Shown: piece after piece, positions 38,163 through 49,748 of the stretch
Layout of the letters: every line of letters starts with the position of its first letter
Position numbering within the stretch: the first letter of the stretch is position 1
Position numbers and translations under genes: made by a program
The notes under the pieces: model-generated
The model's database searches: none
The model's input: only the letters and a program-made list of their open reading frames with translations
What the model was told of the DNA's origin: nothing
Assembly (NCBI GenBank): GCA_933228675.1
Contig: OW121743.1
Coordinates: 20,041,651-20,105,650 of the forward strand
Origin: Stomorhina lunata
Taxonomy: Eukaryota; Arthropoda; Insecta; Diptera; Rhiniidae
Direction: 5' to 3'
DNA: 64,000 bases

Positions 38163-39451
38163 AAGAGTGCTCTAAATAAAATTTGTAGTTGGATTTTCTT
38201 AAATAAAAATCAAACCTTTTAATATAAAAACTCTACAAAATACGCAAATATAATGACATATTATACAAAATCATTTAGCATTAAAATGTTTACTTAGTAC
38301 TCGGGTTTTGCAAAATTATCGACTTTTTTCGGGAACCCTCCCATTAAAGATTTTACAGTTGCTTCTGATACCTTTTTGGAGCATGTGTTCCACCTGCGCT
38401 TAAAATCGGACATGTTCTTGGAAATCTTTCCTGTGTTCTTCAATTCCTTTTTTACCAGAGCCCAATACCTTTCCACAGGCCGAAGTTCTGGACAGTTGGA
38501 TGGATTTGCCTCTCGTGGTACAAAAATGACATTATTCTTTGAGTACCACTCAAGTGCCTTTTTTCCATAATGACATGATGCCAAATCGGGCCAAAAAAAT
38601 GTAGTCACTCTGTGCTCTCTTAAAAAGGGTAACAACCGTTTTTGTAGGCACTCCTTTATATAAATTTCTGTGTTTATTGTGCCAGATGCCACAAATCCTT
38701 TACTTCTTTTGCCACAACTGCAAATAGCTTGCCACACGAGAAACTTCATAGGGAATTTTGTTTGTTTTTTTGTGCGAAACTATTGCCGAACATTGCCCCG
38801 TTTATCAGCAACATAAAAATCTTGACCAGGAAGTTGAGAAAAGTCTGCCAGTACGTATGTTTCATCATCCATCACACAACAGGTGTATTTTTTTTATAAA
38901 ATCAGACTTCAAATTTTTCGCTCGTTTTTTGCTTCTTTATAGCATTGCGATCTGGAACCTTTTGGACTTTGTATGTCTTCAGTCCAGCATAAGCTTTGAC
39001 TCTATGTGCAAAATTCGTAGAACATTTCACCGTACGAGCTGCTTTTCTTAAAGAAGTGTTAGGCGCTCTTCGAAAGAGTCGCTCGACTTCTTTTGCCTTA
39101 CCAATATCTGTAGGACCTTTTTTCCTCCCTGATCCAGGTTTTCTTTCAATGCTCAGGTTTTCCTTATACCGTCTGATGGCATTAGAAACCGTTCGAGGGT
39201 CAACTTTCAAATTTTTAGCTATTTTTTTAAAAGTCCATGACGGATTTTTTTGAAAAGTTTTAATTATATTTTCACGAACTTTTTTTTCGCAGTCCATTTT
39301 GATTGAAATAACTATTGAAAATTAATAATTTCTAAAATAATAGTATCTGACATATCTATAGAAACTAACTTGATCAAAAAATAAATAATTTCTTGCACTA
39401 TGGATTAATTTTGTCTAAAATAGTAAATGCATATTTTTTTAGAACACTCTT
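38163..39451 (-). mobile_element. Tc1/mariner element, DD37E type, 1289 bp
   Basis: Terminal inverted repeats 'aagagtgctctaaa' (left) and 'aagagtgttctaaa' (right, complement), flanked by TA at 38161-38162 and 39452-39453. The empty site 'cttaatataatg' in the M1 copy at 21680 confirms insertion at TA and both boundaries to the base. It carries one broken transposase on the minus strand. Confidence 0.95.
38294..39297 (-). pseudogene. DD37E Tc1-like transposase, inactivated
   Basis: The N-terminal piece (39297-38902) starts 'MDCEKKVRENIIKTF', has a helix-turn-helix ('KIAKNLKVDPRTVSNAI') and a basic linker ('GSGRKKG'), and stops at a TGA. A frameshift lies in the adjacent A-run (about 38886). 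The next frame gives the first catalytic Asp ('VMDDETYVLADFS') and hits an in-frame TAG near 38779. It then continues as 'MKFLVWQAICSCGKRS', the second Asp in 'FFWPDLASCHYG' and the Glu in 'ELRPVERYW' (38749-38294). Thirty-seven residues separate the second Asp and the Glu, so DD37E, a Tc1/mariner group first described in mosquitoes. Catalytic residues remain, but two stops and a frameshift make it non-functional. Confidence 0.9.
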
Positions 39452-39492
39452 TATAATAAATGTACCTCCAAATCTTTTTGATTGTAGATATA

Positions 39493-40286
39493 ACAAGTAA
39501 GAAAGCGCTATAGTCGGTCAAGCCCGACCATACGATACCCTTCACCACTAAGGTCAAAGGTGTTATTTTTCATGTATAAAGACAAATATTTGCTAAATTT
39601 TGCCATCATACAAACATTTTCTCAAAACTTATACATTTAACCTGTTTCCGTCATTTGGACTTATATGAGAGCTAGGGTCAAATGTGGACCGATTATCTCG
39701 AAATTTGGCAAATTGATTACAGTTGTTACAAAAATTATGTATGCAAAAAAATAGACTCAAAATTTTCAATATCTTTAGATTAACGAGCGTTTTAGTGATT
39801 TTTTGTCTCATTTAGTGCGTTTTTAAAGAAGAGTTTGTATAGGAGCTATGGTCAAATGTGGACCGATTTCAACGAAATTTGGTACAGTGATTTTAGTTTA
39901 CATAAGCAGTATTTGTTTTAAATTTCATGAAAAAATATTGATGTTTGTGGCCAATGTGTCAATTCCGGGACGTGGGACCTATGGGAGGTACCACAAATAA
40001 TGGACCGATTTTGACCAATTTCAATAGCCATTATCAAAAAAATGATCTGTACAAAATTTCATCAAATTATCTTTAGAATTGCGACCTGTAGTTTGATTAC
40101 AAGGTTTACATGGGGGTCCAGCCAGCCAGCCAGACGGACGGAAGGACGGACGGACATCGCTTAATCGACTCAGATTCTAAGAATATTGGTATACTAAAGG
40201 GTGGGTCTAAGACAAATATTTCTATGCGTTACATACATCAGCACAAACTTATAATACCCTTTCCACCTATGGTGGTGAAGGGTATA
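39493..40286 (+). mobile_element. Mini-me/DINE-like element, family M2, complete, nested in M1
   Basis: Starts 'acaagtaagaaagcgctata' with hairpin gtcgg...ccgac and 'atacccttcaccac'; ends 'ggtggtgaagggtata', the complement of that subterminal motif. It contains a short 'ccagacggacggaaggacgg' tract (about 40130-40156). It sits inside the M1 sequence 'gatata|aaaagggg'; comparison with 21721-21730 shows no target duplication beyond at most a few ambiguous A/T bases. Confidence 0.85.
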
Positions 40287-41420
40287 AAAAGGGGATGTTA
40301 TATATATAAGAATTATAGCCAAATGTTAACCGATTGTACACACTGGCTGGTATACATATATATAGAGCTTATTCTGGCAGTGGCAATAGCTATCATAGTT
40401 TCTAATTTAATAGCTTTTAACTGGCCTTTGCTAAAATTTTTGGTTTCCGTGAGTGTTTTTTATATCAAAGCTAAAGTCAAATAAGGACTGATTCCTATAA
40501 AATTTGATAAACTAATCAAAAATTGCATAAAACTTCCCTATTTTAAATTTATTCGTCATAGCTATTAGAATTGTATTCAATTTATCAGCATTAATGTGTT
40601 TCCCGGATCGGGGTTACATGGGAGCTCTAACTAAATTTGAACCGATTTTGTCCATTTTCAACACACATCTTTTTCAAGACATCCAAAATACTTTTGTAAA
40701 GTTTTGTCCCTCTAGCTTTTTTCGTTAAGGCGATATCGTGCTTTTATCTGACGGACAGGCGGACATAAACAACCTTTTCTTTATGTATTTTTGTGTTTCC
40801 ATAAGTTTTTTATATGGGAGCTATGGTCAAATGTTGACCGATTGTGACAAAATTTTGCAAACTGGCTGGCATTGACATAAGACTTTCTTGTGCCTAATGT
40901 AGTCTTAGTAGCTTTTGTAGTTAAGGAGCTATCACGATTTTATCTGACGGACAGATGGACATAAATCCCCTTTTCTTTTTGAATTTTTGTGTTTTCGTAA
41001 GTTTTTTTATATGGGAGCTAGGTCAAATGGTGACCGATTGCGACAAATTTAGCACACTGGCTGGCAAATTTTATCATCATAACTGCTATAATTTGTCATT
41101 TATTAACAAATAAGCGATTAGCCTAGACGAGGTTATACGGGAGCTATGGTCAAATGTGAACCGATTTTGCCCAATTTCAATACCAAAATTTTCTCAGAGA
41201 TGAAGAATATTTTTAACAAGTTTCAGTGAGCTAGCTTCTTTCGTTTAGGAGTTATCATGATTTCAACAGACAGACGGACAGACAGACGGACATGGCTCAA
41301 TCGTCTTAGAATTTCATAAGGATTCAGAATATATATATATATATTTTTGGTTTTTGAGCCAATATTAAGGAAATTACAAATGGAATGACAATCTCAATCT
41401 CTTTTTGATGGTGGGTATAA

Positions 41421-42830
41421 CAAGTACTGTAGAAGTTGAGAAGGAAGTAAACTATTTCATCTGCTATTAACCCGCCTAAAGGAATCATGGCGCTTAAAAT
41501 CTCAAAAACTGTTTTCTTTTTGATATATCTGATTTTTAGAACATAAATAGTCATAAAGTAGACTCACTAATTGCAGGATCTAAATTACGGAAAGTCAGGA
41601 AATCTTTCTTTTCTATCTCTTGCAGGTATCACAAAAAGACCGCTTATCAGATCTAAACTAAAAAACTCCCTACAATCAAAGTAGAAAATTAGTCTTTTCT
41701 TAGTAAAAGTTTTCCAATCATAACAAGCTTTTTGTGTTCTCTAATTGAGAAAAGACTTTTTGGTTCCCCCTTTTATAAAAGTTCAGTTTATTTGGTACAA
41801 TTTTGCTTCACAAAAATTTTCAATCACTCTTATAGTTAAGAAGATATTTAGTTTTTAAAATTTCCTTCAATATTCTGTACTATGAGGCGTATGATTGATA
41901 ATAATTAGGGAATAATGTTGGAAAATATTCAATAACTTAGGAATTATTTTAATGATTTTGTAAATTTATAATTCATATGAAAGCCAAGATAACAGGCTAT
42001 TAGTTCAAATTACACTGCTCTGCAGTAAAATCCTTCCACTCTGACGACAGCCTAATTGATGTTTTGTTTGGTGTATGTCACATATTTCATTAATACTGGG
42101 TACCTGCGGTAAATTGGTAATAAAATTCACATTTTAAACCGATTTTGATGGTTAATAGCTTATTTTATTCTATAGATATGTAGCTCTTAGAAAAATGTTT
42201 AAAATGTTAAAATTTTACTTTATCTTTTTTTGAATTACATTTTTAACCTGAAAAAAATTACGAATTTCGCACAAAAAAATTTTTTTTCCTCCATTAATTT
42301 CTAAATAACTCCAAACGATAAGAGATACAGAAAAATTATATTAAACTAAAATGAATGCAATTTTGTTATGCATCTTCAAGTGTTTTAATTTTGAAAATCG
42401 GATGAGTCGTTCTCGAGTAAGGACGAAATAGGCCTCCGTACCTGACTAATTTAAGGGGAAAAATTTGCCACGCCCATAAAAGAAGTCCAGATCTGATGGA
42501 AAAAAACCAACAACGGATCTGAGTTTAGCGCATCAAGATCCATTAAGTCCGCATAGTTTTATCAAAAGGAAAGACAAAAAACGAATTTTTGTGGAGCAGT
42601 GTTATTTTTGTTTGTATTTATGTTAAAAAAAGTGGCTAAAAAGCCTGTGCAAAATAGGCTGTATAATAAAAAAATGCAAATTTGGACCAGTCTCAAAACC
42701 ACTATAGCACTTAAGATAAGTTCTATAGTATCTGTGCTTATATAAAAGAAGAAATCTTGTATTAAGCAACAAATATATAACACTCAATCTTTAAATAAAA
42801 ATATTTCTGTGCTAAGTCAAAGCTGATGTT
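41421..42830 (+). repeat. Further copy of the 33770 tandem family, split by a MITE
   Basis: 'gaggcgtatgattgataata' at about 41883, and 'aagcaacaaatatataacac' at about 42765, match the units at 33770-36060. The unit is interrupted at 42013-42601. Confidence 0.6.
42013..42601. mobile_element. MITE-like insertion, 589 bp, TTA target duplication
   Basis: Ends 'cactgctc' and 'gagcagtg' are perfect 8-bp inverted repeats, flanked by TTA on both sides (42010-42012 and 42602-42604). A 3-bp TWA duplication suits PIF/Harbinger-type elements. It has no ORF, so it would be non-autonomous. The TIR is short and the family is not recognised. Confidence 0.55.
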
Positions 42831-43890
42831 CTAGGTTATATAAAAGCTCTAATTGTAGATCTAGTCATAGCAGTACCTTATAAACTAGTCATTAAAATAA
42901 CTTAACTGAAGTCGTAGCTTTAGTCAAAGCCAAACCTCTAATCATAGTTCTTGTCATAACTCTGGTCATATTTTTATTTAGAAATGAGTTAAAGTCATCT
43001 ATCTCCTAAGCTACAATAATAACTTATGTCACTGCTCTAGCCGCAGCTCCAGTCATAGCATAAGTTATAACTGCACTTACTTAAATGGCCTATATTTGCA
43101 ATTTGTTAAGATCAAAGGCCGAGCACATTTTAGAAATCCATGCGCTTCGATCATGTGCACATATTCTTCAATTGCGTAGGCCAAGCTCTGGAAGATTTTC
43201 CTCTACTTGGTCTTTAAATTGAAGTTTCAGACATTCTTTTTTAAGATTAGGTGACCGTTTTTATTCTAAATTTAGCTTTTTCATGGTAATGGTTTTTTCA
43301 GGAGTTGATTACTAACTCGGCGTCCTAACCCATATGTTATCATTCTTATGGGAGAACTCGCGACAAATGTTACCTAACTATATTAACGGGTGTTAACGTA
43401 GTTACCCGGGTGATACTACAAGGAGGTGAGTGTCCACAGTTGAGATGAAGCATAATCAAGATAGGTTGGGTTTACCAAGTTAAGACCAATCAGAACCATT
43501 GCTTGTTATCCAACATCAGCTACATTACCCAAGTCATAACTGTAGTTATAATTATATTTAGTCATATCTGAAGCCATACGACTTATTATAACTTTAACCA
43601 TCGCTAAGTTATGACTCTAGTCGTAGCTGTAGTCATTTCTAAATTCGTACTTAGTCATAGTTATAACCTAATCATAGCTCTAGTTGTACCAGCTACAACT
43701 TAAGTATTAGTTTTAGTCGTAACTCTAGCCATAGCTCAAGTGGTAACTCTTATTTAGTCATAACTGTAGGAATATTTCCAGTCATAGCATGTTTACATAA
43801 TTTTAGTGGTAAATATTTAAGAGACAGCTGTAGTCGTGGTTGTGGTCATGCTTATAGTCAGGATATAATCATAACCAGGGACCGTTACAA
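42831..43890 (+). repeat. Degenerate minisatellite 'tagtcataact' type, left part
   Basis: Loose repeats of 'agctctagtcataactgtag' with many variants. The same array resumes at 46840-47200, so the foldback between them was inserted into it. A LINE fragment lies at 43078-43250. Confidence 0.65.
43078..43250 (-). mobile_element. LINE 3'-end fragment related to the copy at 25990
   Basis: 'acttacttaaatggcctata', 'aaggccgagca' and 'atgcgcttcgatc' match 25990-26075. The shared part is the 3' end including the short (aagt)n tail. Confidence 0.75.
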
Positions 43891-43894
43891 TTAT

Positions 43895-46630
43895 GACATT
43901 TATAATAAAAATCGAAATATAATTGTTATTTTACGATTTTTATTTTTTTTTGTCAGAAATAATTTTTATTTAACGATTTTTATTTTTTTTTGTCAAATAT
44001 ATTTGTCAAATTCTGACAAATATTTTATTTTAACAAAACTATTTGTCAAGATCTGACGAATATTTTTTTTTTGGCAAAAATATTTGTCAAAAATTGATTT
44101 TTATTTTTTTTTGTCAAAAATATTTGTCAAGTTCTGACAAATATTTTTTTTTGGCAAAAAATATTTGTCAAGGTCTGACAAATATTTTTTTTTGGCAAAA
44201 AATATTTGTCATAATCTGATTTTTATCTATTTATTTTTTACAGAAATATTTGTTATATTCTGATTTTAATTTCTTTTATCAAAAATATTTGTCAAATGAA
44301 AAACGCAAAAATAAAAAATTAATACAGAATTAAAAACAAAAAAAGTCTTCTGTAAAAATGAGAAATTTTTAAAATTTCCCATAAAAAAGGAAATTTTAAA
44401 AATTTCCCATAAAAACAGGTAATTTAAAAAATTTCCCATAAAAATGGAAAATTTTGAAAATTTCCCATAATATAGGGAAATTTTGAAAATTTTCCATTAA
44501 AATGAGAAATTTCGAAAATCTTCCATAAAACGGGAAATTTTGAAAATTTTCTATTAAAATGGAAAATTTTCCATAAAATGGAAAATGGGAAGTTTCGAAA
44601 ATTTTCCATAAAAATGGGAAATTTTTAAAACTTTCCATAAAAAAGGGAAATTTTAAAAATATCCTATAAAAAGGGAAATTTTGAAAATTTCCCAAAAAAA
44701 GCGGAAATTTTGAAAATTTCCCAAAAAGGGGGAAATGTTTTTAAAATTTCCCATAAAAGTGGCAAATTTTGAAAATTTTCCATAAAAACGGGAAATTTTG
44801 AAAATTTCCCATAAAAACGGAAAATTTTGAAAATTTCCCATAAAAAGGGAAATTTTGGATCTTTTTATGGGAAATTTTCAACATTTCCCATTTTAATGCC
44901 AGATTTTCAAAATTTTCCTTTTTTATGGGAAATTTTCAAAATTTCCCTTTTTTATGGGAAATTTTCAAAATTTCCCTTTTTTATGGGAAATTTTCAAACA
45001 TCCCGTTTTTAGGTAAAAATTTCAAAATTTCCTATTATTATGGGAAATTTTCGAAATTTCCCGGAAATTTTTTTAAAATTTCCCATAAAAGTAAGAAATT
45101 CTCCATAAAAACGGGAAATTTTTTAAATTTCCCAAAAAACGGAAAATTTTGAAAATTTCCCATAAAAAAGGAAATTTTGAATATTTTTATGGGAAATTTT
45201 CAACATTTCCCATTTTAATGGCAGATTTTTCCAAATTTTCCTTTTTTATGGGAAATTTTCAAAATATCCCTTTTTTTGGTAAAACTTTCAAAATTTCCTA
45301 TTATTATGGGAAATTTTCAAAATTTCCCTTTTTATGGGAAATTTTCAAAATGTGCCTTTTTTATGAGAAATTTTCAAATATCCAGCTTTTAGGAGAAATT
45401 TTTAAAATTTCCTATTTTTATGGGAAATTTTCAAAATTTCCCTTTTTTACGGGAAATTTTTAAAATTCTCCTTTTTATGGGAAATTTTCGAAATTAGCCG
45501 TTTTTTTCTGGGAATTTTCCAAAATTTTCCGTTTTTAGATGAAATTTTCAAAATTACCTACTTTTATGGGAAATTTTCAAAATTTCCCTTTTTTATGGGA
45601 AATTTTCAAAATTTCCGTTTTTTTATGACAAATTTTCAAAATTTCCCATTTTTGCAGAAAAATTTTAAAATTTCCCATTTATATAGGAAATTTTAAAAAT
45701 TTCACATTTTTATAAAAAAAATTTCAAAATTTCCCCTTTTTACAAGAAATTTTAAAAATTTTCCATTTTTATGGGTATATAGGAAGGAAATTTTCGAAAT
45801 TTTAATTTTTATTGAAAATTTTCAAAATTTACCATTTTTTATTGATTTTTTTATTTTTCCCTTTTTATGGGAAATTTTCAAAATGTGCCTTTTTTATGAG
45901 AAATTTTCAAATATCCAGCTTTTAGGAGAAATTTTTAAAATTTCCTATTTTTATGGGAAATTTTCAAAATTTCCCTTTTTTACGGGAAATTTTTAAAATT
46001 CTCCTTTTTATGGGAAATTTCCGAAATTAGCCGTTTTTTTCTGGGAATTTTCCAAAATTTTCCGTTTTTAGATGAAATTTTCAAAATTACCTACTTTTAT
46101 GGGAAATTTTCAAAATTTCCCTTTTTTATGGGAAATTTTCAAAATTTCCGTTTCTTTATGACAAATTTTCAAAATTTCCCATTTTTGCAGAAAAATTTTA
46201 AAATTTCCCATTTATATAGGAAATTTTAAAAATTTCACATTTTTATAAAAAAAATTTCAAAATTTCCCCTTTTTACAAGAAGTTTTAAAAATTTTCCATT
46301 TTTATGGGTATATAGGAAGAAAATTTCCGAAATTTTAATTTTTATTGAAAATTTTCAAAATTTACCATTTTTTATTGATTTTTTTATTTTTGCGTTTTTC
46401 ATTTGACAAATATTTTTGACAAAAGAAATTAAAATCAGAATATAACAATTATTTTTGTTAGAAATAAATAAAAATCCGATCTTGACAAATATTTTTGCCA
46501 AAAAAAATATTTCTCAGACCTTGACAAATATTTTTGACAAAAAAATAAAAATCAATTTTTGACAAATATTTTTGCAAAAAAAAAAAGTATTTGTCAGATC
46601 TTGACAAATATTTTTGCAAAAAAAAAAAAA
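43895..46630. repeat. Large foldback made of 'gggaaattttcaaaatttccc' type repeats
   Basis: The outer arms contain 'aaaaatatttgtcaa' and 'tctgacaaatatttttt' repeats (43905-44310) and their complement (46385-46625). The block around 'tttgtcaaatgaaaaacgc' near 44290 is matched by its complement near 46395 over about 80 bp. The core is a ~30-bp repeat, 'aattttgaaaatttcccat', whose orientation flips at about 44860, 45080 and 45183, so it can fold back several times. Long 'GNFQNFPF' open frames on both strands are products of the repeat, not genes. Confidence 0.85.
45326..46390 (+). repeat. 533-bp direct duplication inside the foldback
   Basis: 45326-45858 and 45859-46390 are nearly identical, including the rare phrases 'aaaatgtgccttttttatga' and 'tatccagcttttaggag'. 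'tgtgcc' lies at 45351 and 45884, an offset of 533 bp. Confidence 0.9.
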
Positions 46631-46631
46631 T

Positions 46632-46828
46632 ATTGTTCCAATTGGAATGTTGTCGGGGACTAATATATATAAGTCCCCGACAACATTCCAATTAGAACAA
46701 TTGGTACTTTTCTCAGACAGTGAACTGCATCCGATTCTATTTTTAGGCTCATTAAAAGGGACATACGTTTTAACGCCGGGTCCGAACTGCAAATGCATTA
46801 GTTAGAGAAGTTGTACATAGCCTAATTT
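46632..46828 (-). mobile_element. SINE fragments in inverted arrangement
   Basis: 46671-46828 is the 3' body of the SINE on the minus strand. At 46632-46660 the terminal ~27 bp ('ggaatgttgtcggggac') occurs again in the opposite orientation, making a hairpin with an 11-bp TA-rich loop. The tRNA-like head is missing. Confidence 0.7.
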
Positions 46829-46839
46829 CTAATTTATAT

Positions 46840-47200
46840 TTATAACTACAGTCATTTCTCTGGTCAAAGCTAGACATGCCGCTAGTCGTAATCATAGTCT
46901 GTTTTCATAATCCATAGCAACAGCTGTAGAAGTAGTCGTAACTATAGTGACAGCTGTAGAAGTAGTCTAGGATATAAGTATAACTACAGTCGTAGTCGTC
47001 ATAACTTTACCCATAGCACTGGACGAATTTCTAGTCATAACTACATTTATTGCTCTAGACTTAGTCAAAGCCTGTTTTCAAAATTTTAGTCGTAACTGTA
47101 GCTGTAGTAGTAGTTGAAGTCATTGGAAGAGTATAGGATATATTTATAACTTTAGTCATTGCTATAGTCGTAGTCATCATAACTCTATTCATATTCCCGG
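46840..47200 (+). repeat. Degenerate 'tagtcataact' minisatellite, right part
   Basis: Continuation of 42831-43890 beyond the foldback and SINE, with 'agctgtagaagtagtcgtaa' type variants. Confidence 0.6.
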
Positions 47201-47229
47201 ATGAATTTCCAGCCATTATTTTAATATTA

Positions 47230-49150
47230 TTAATCGATTTGGGGTATAAATTTTATTTTTATCTTCAATGATTCAAAAGCTTTATATGGGCTCAAAAAGT
47301 ACCAAAACAAATTGCTACCGTTTTTAACCCCACGCACATCACATTTTCCAAAAACACTTAGTTCTTGTGTTTTTATATTAAAAGTTGATATAAACTCAAT
47401 TTGAAGTTTGTTTCGATTTAGGTAAAAGGAAATATAGCGTTGCTGATTTGTTCTCTTTTTGCCCAAAAATCGTAAATAGAACTTCCGAAAAGTTCCTTTC
47501 TGAAGTATTGAAACACTGGAACAATAGCCAAAAAGTACCAAAACAATGTTTTTGTCCCCATTTTTTACCCGCTCATATCGTTCTATTTTCCAAACTTAAA
47601 TTTTATTTATATTGCTTTAATTGTAGTTTCCTTCTAAGTTTATTAGATTTTAAAAAAGTACCAAAACAAAGTTTTTACCCCATTTAATTTCTTGTTTGAC
47701 CAATTGTCGAAAAAGTACCCAAAATATGTTTTATTTTTTGTAGCTTATTCAAACATAAATTTTGTTCGGAAAATAAACTTGAATTAAATAAACATTGTTT
47801 TTACCGCAAATTCGTCGGATCATTTTCGTTGCAGATCCGAGCGCAAATTTTGTTTATATCGCTTTTACTGAAAATTGAAAAAGTACCAAAACAAAGTTCA
47901 TTATTATTAATATGTTCATTAGTTCGGATACACTTGGATTCATATTCGTCCTATTTATAAAAAAAGTAAAGAACTCTTGTCGGATTATTTTTGTAGCTGA
48001 TTCTTATCGCTTTTAAAATAGTTTGCTTCTTAGTTTATGGGGGTCAAAAAAGTACCAAAAAATAGTTTATGTCCTATTTAACTCTTCGTTTAACCAATTG
48101 TGGAAAAAGCTTCCATCATGTGTTTTATTTTTTTTGTAGCTTATTCAAACGTAAACTCTGCTTCTATTGCTTTTAATATGGTTCTAAGTTTATTATTTCT
48201 ATGTTCATTAGTTCTGAAAATACATATTTGGTCTAAAAAAGTACCTTAATATTGATTTTATAAAATGAGGTAGTAACTCATTTCCATTTTATTTTCGAAA
48301 AAGTACCGAACCCTTGTCGGACTATTTTCGGATTATTCGAAATGCAAATTTTTTTCTTAACGCTTTTATTTTAGTTTGTTTCTTAGTTTGTTAGAGGTAA
48401 AAAAGTACTAAAACATAGTTTTTATCCTATTTAACTCTCCGTCTGACTAATTGCCAAAAAAGCTTCCATCATTTGTTCTATTTTTTCATAGCTTATCCAA
48501 AAGCAGTCTTTGCTTTTATCGCTTTTAATTTGGTTCTAATTTTATTATTATTTCCATGTTCATTAGCTCTCAAGATACATATACTTGGGTTAAAAAAGTA
48601 CCAAAATATTGTTTTACCCCATTTTTACTAAATCAATTTAATTCTATTTTTGAAAAAGTACCGTAAACTTGATGCATTATTGTTTCGATTTTCTTTTACT
48701 CTGAAGATGAATTTGGATTAGAAAAGTACCAAAACATTGCTTTATCGTTTTTATTTTCGTACTGTTTTCCAAAAAGCACCAAACACCTGTCGGATTATTT
48801 TCGTAGATGATCTAAATGCAAATTTTGTTTCAATTGCCTTTATTTTGCTTTTAAGTTTTGTAGGGTTAAATAAAGTACTGAAACTTAATTCTTAACCTTT
48901 TTTACCCCTATTCAATTCATTTTCGATATAGTACCCAAAATGTGTTCTATTACTTTCATAGCTAATTTAAAAGCATATTTTGCTTCTAAATTTAATTTAG
49001 AAGCTCATAAGTTCAAAAAATGAATTTTTTTAACTTTATGTTGTATTTTCAAAAAAGTACCCAACACGGGTACTTTTTGGATCGTACATGATCCAAATGC
49101 AATTTTTGCTTCTATCGCTTTCAGTTTTCCACCTCCTAAAAGCCAGAACT
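47230..49150 (+). repeat. Degenerate tandem array rich in 'aaaaagtaccaaaac'
   Basis: About a dozen diverged units with 'aaaaagtaccaaaac', 'tttttaccccattt' and 'cttattcaaa'. The phrase 'accaaacacctgtc' followed by 'ttatttt' (48776) also occurs in the HINE body (for example 7605), so the array is probably derived from, or shares an ancestor with, that element's body. Open frames at 47230 and 47448 are repeat-derived. Confidence 0.6.
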
Positions 49151-49748
49151 TTCAAATATCATTTGCTTTGTAAAAACTAAATTGTCACGTTTTGTTGTGG
49201 ACGTCCACATACATATGTATGTTTTAGTTACAAATCAATATACACGAAATGTATGTGTATTTAGTATTTTGTCTATTTTGTACATGTCTTTTTTTTTTGT
49301 CTGGTCTATCTCTATACATGAATACTAAATGCAGAATCATGACATTTTTCACATTTTTTTTGTAGGCTTTGGAAAACTTAATCCCTGCATTTAGTTTTGC
49401 AAAAAAGTTCAAGGATGTTTTTGCAGAGGCTAAAGGGTTTAAATGTTTTGGCAAAAAAAAAAAAGAACTAAAAGTACTAAAACGTAAAGGGCTAAAGGGT
49501 TTAAATGTTTTTGACAAAAAATAACTCAAAGTGTGTTTATTGCTTTTTAAGGACTTAAAAAATTTGAATTGGATAAAAAGTCTTAAATGAGTGGAAGGAA
49601 TAGAAATTAAAGGGATTTTAAAGGAAAACCTTGGAGAAAAAATAAAATTTTGGAAATATATAAATAAGTTCAAATGTTTTAATTTATTACTTTAGCCTTT
49701 AATATTTCAAATACTTCTATTAATTTCCCTTTACTATCCTCTTTACAG
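49151..49748 (+). other. End of intron 1 with acceptor for exon 2
   Basis: AT-rich. The last bases form a good pyrimidine tract, 'ccctttactatcctctttac', ending AG at 49747-49748. The 149-aa minus-strand open frame at 49224-49673 is low-complexity and unconvincing. Confidence 0.6.

Larger units (their letters stand above)
37749..41420 (+). mobile_element. Mini-me/DINE-like element, family M1, carrying two nested insertions
   Basis: Starts 'acaagtaagagtgttatat' with the ttcggc-tgt-gccgaa hairpin; ends 'ttgatggtgggtata' at 41420. Compared with the uninterrupted copy at 21236, it holds a Tc1/mariner element (38163-39451) and a complete M2 element (39493-40286), only 41 bp apart. Its GACA/GACG tract (about 41268-41291) is just ~24 bp, and a short TA tract follows at 41331. 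Confidence 0.85.

Noticed and set aside
44396..45463. GNFQNFPF repeat open frames on both strands
   Set aside because: Produced by the aattttcaaaatttccc repeat of a foldback.
49224..49673. 149-aa minus-strand open frame
   Set aside because: Low-complexity Phe/Ser/Lys-rich sequence in AT-rich intron; no domain and no splice or start support.
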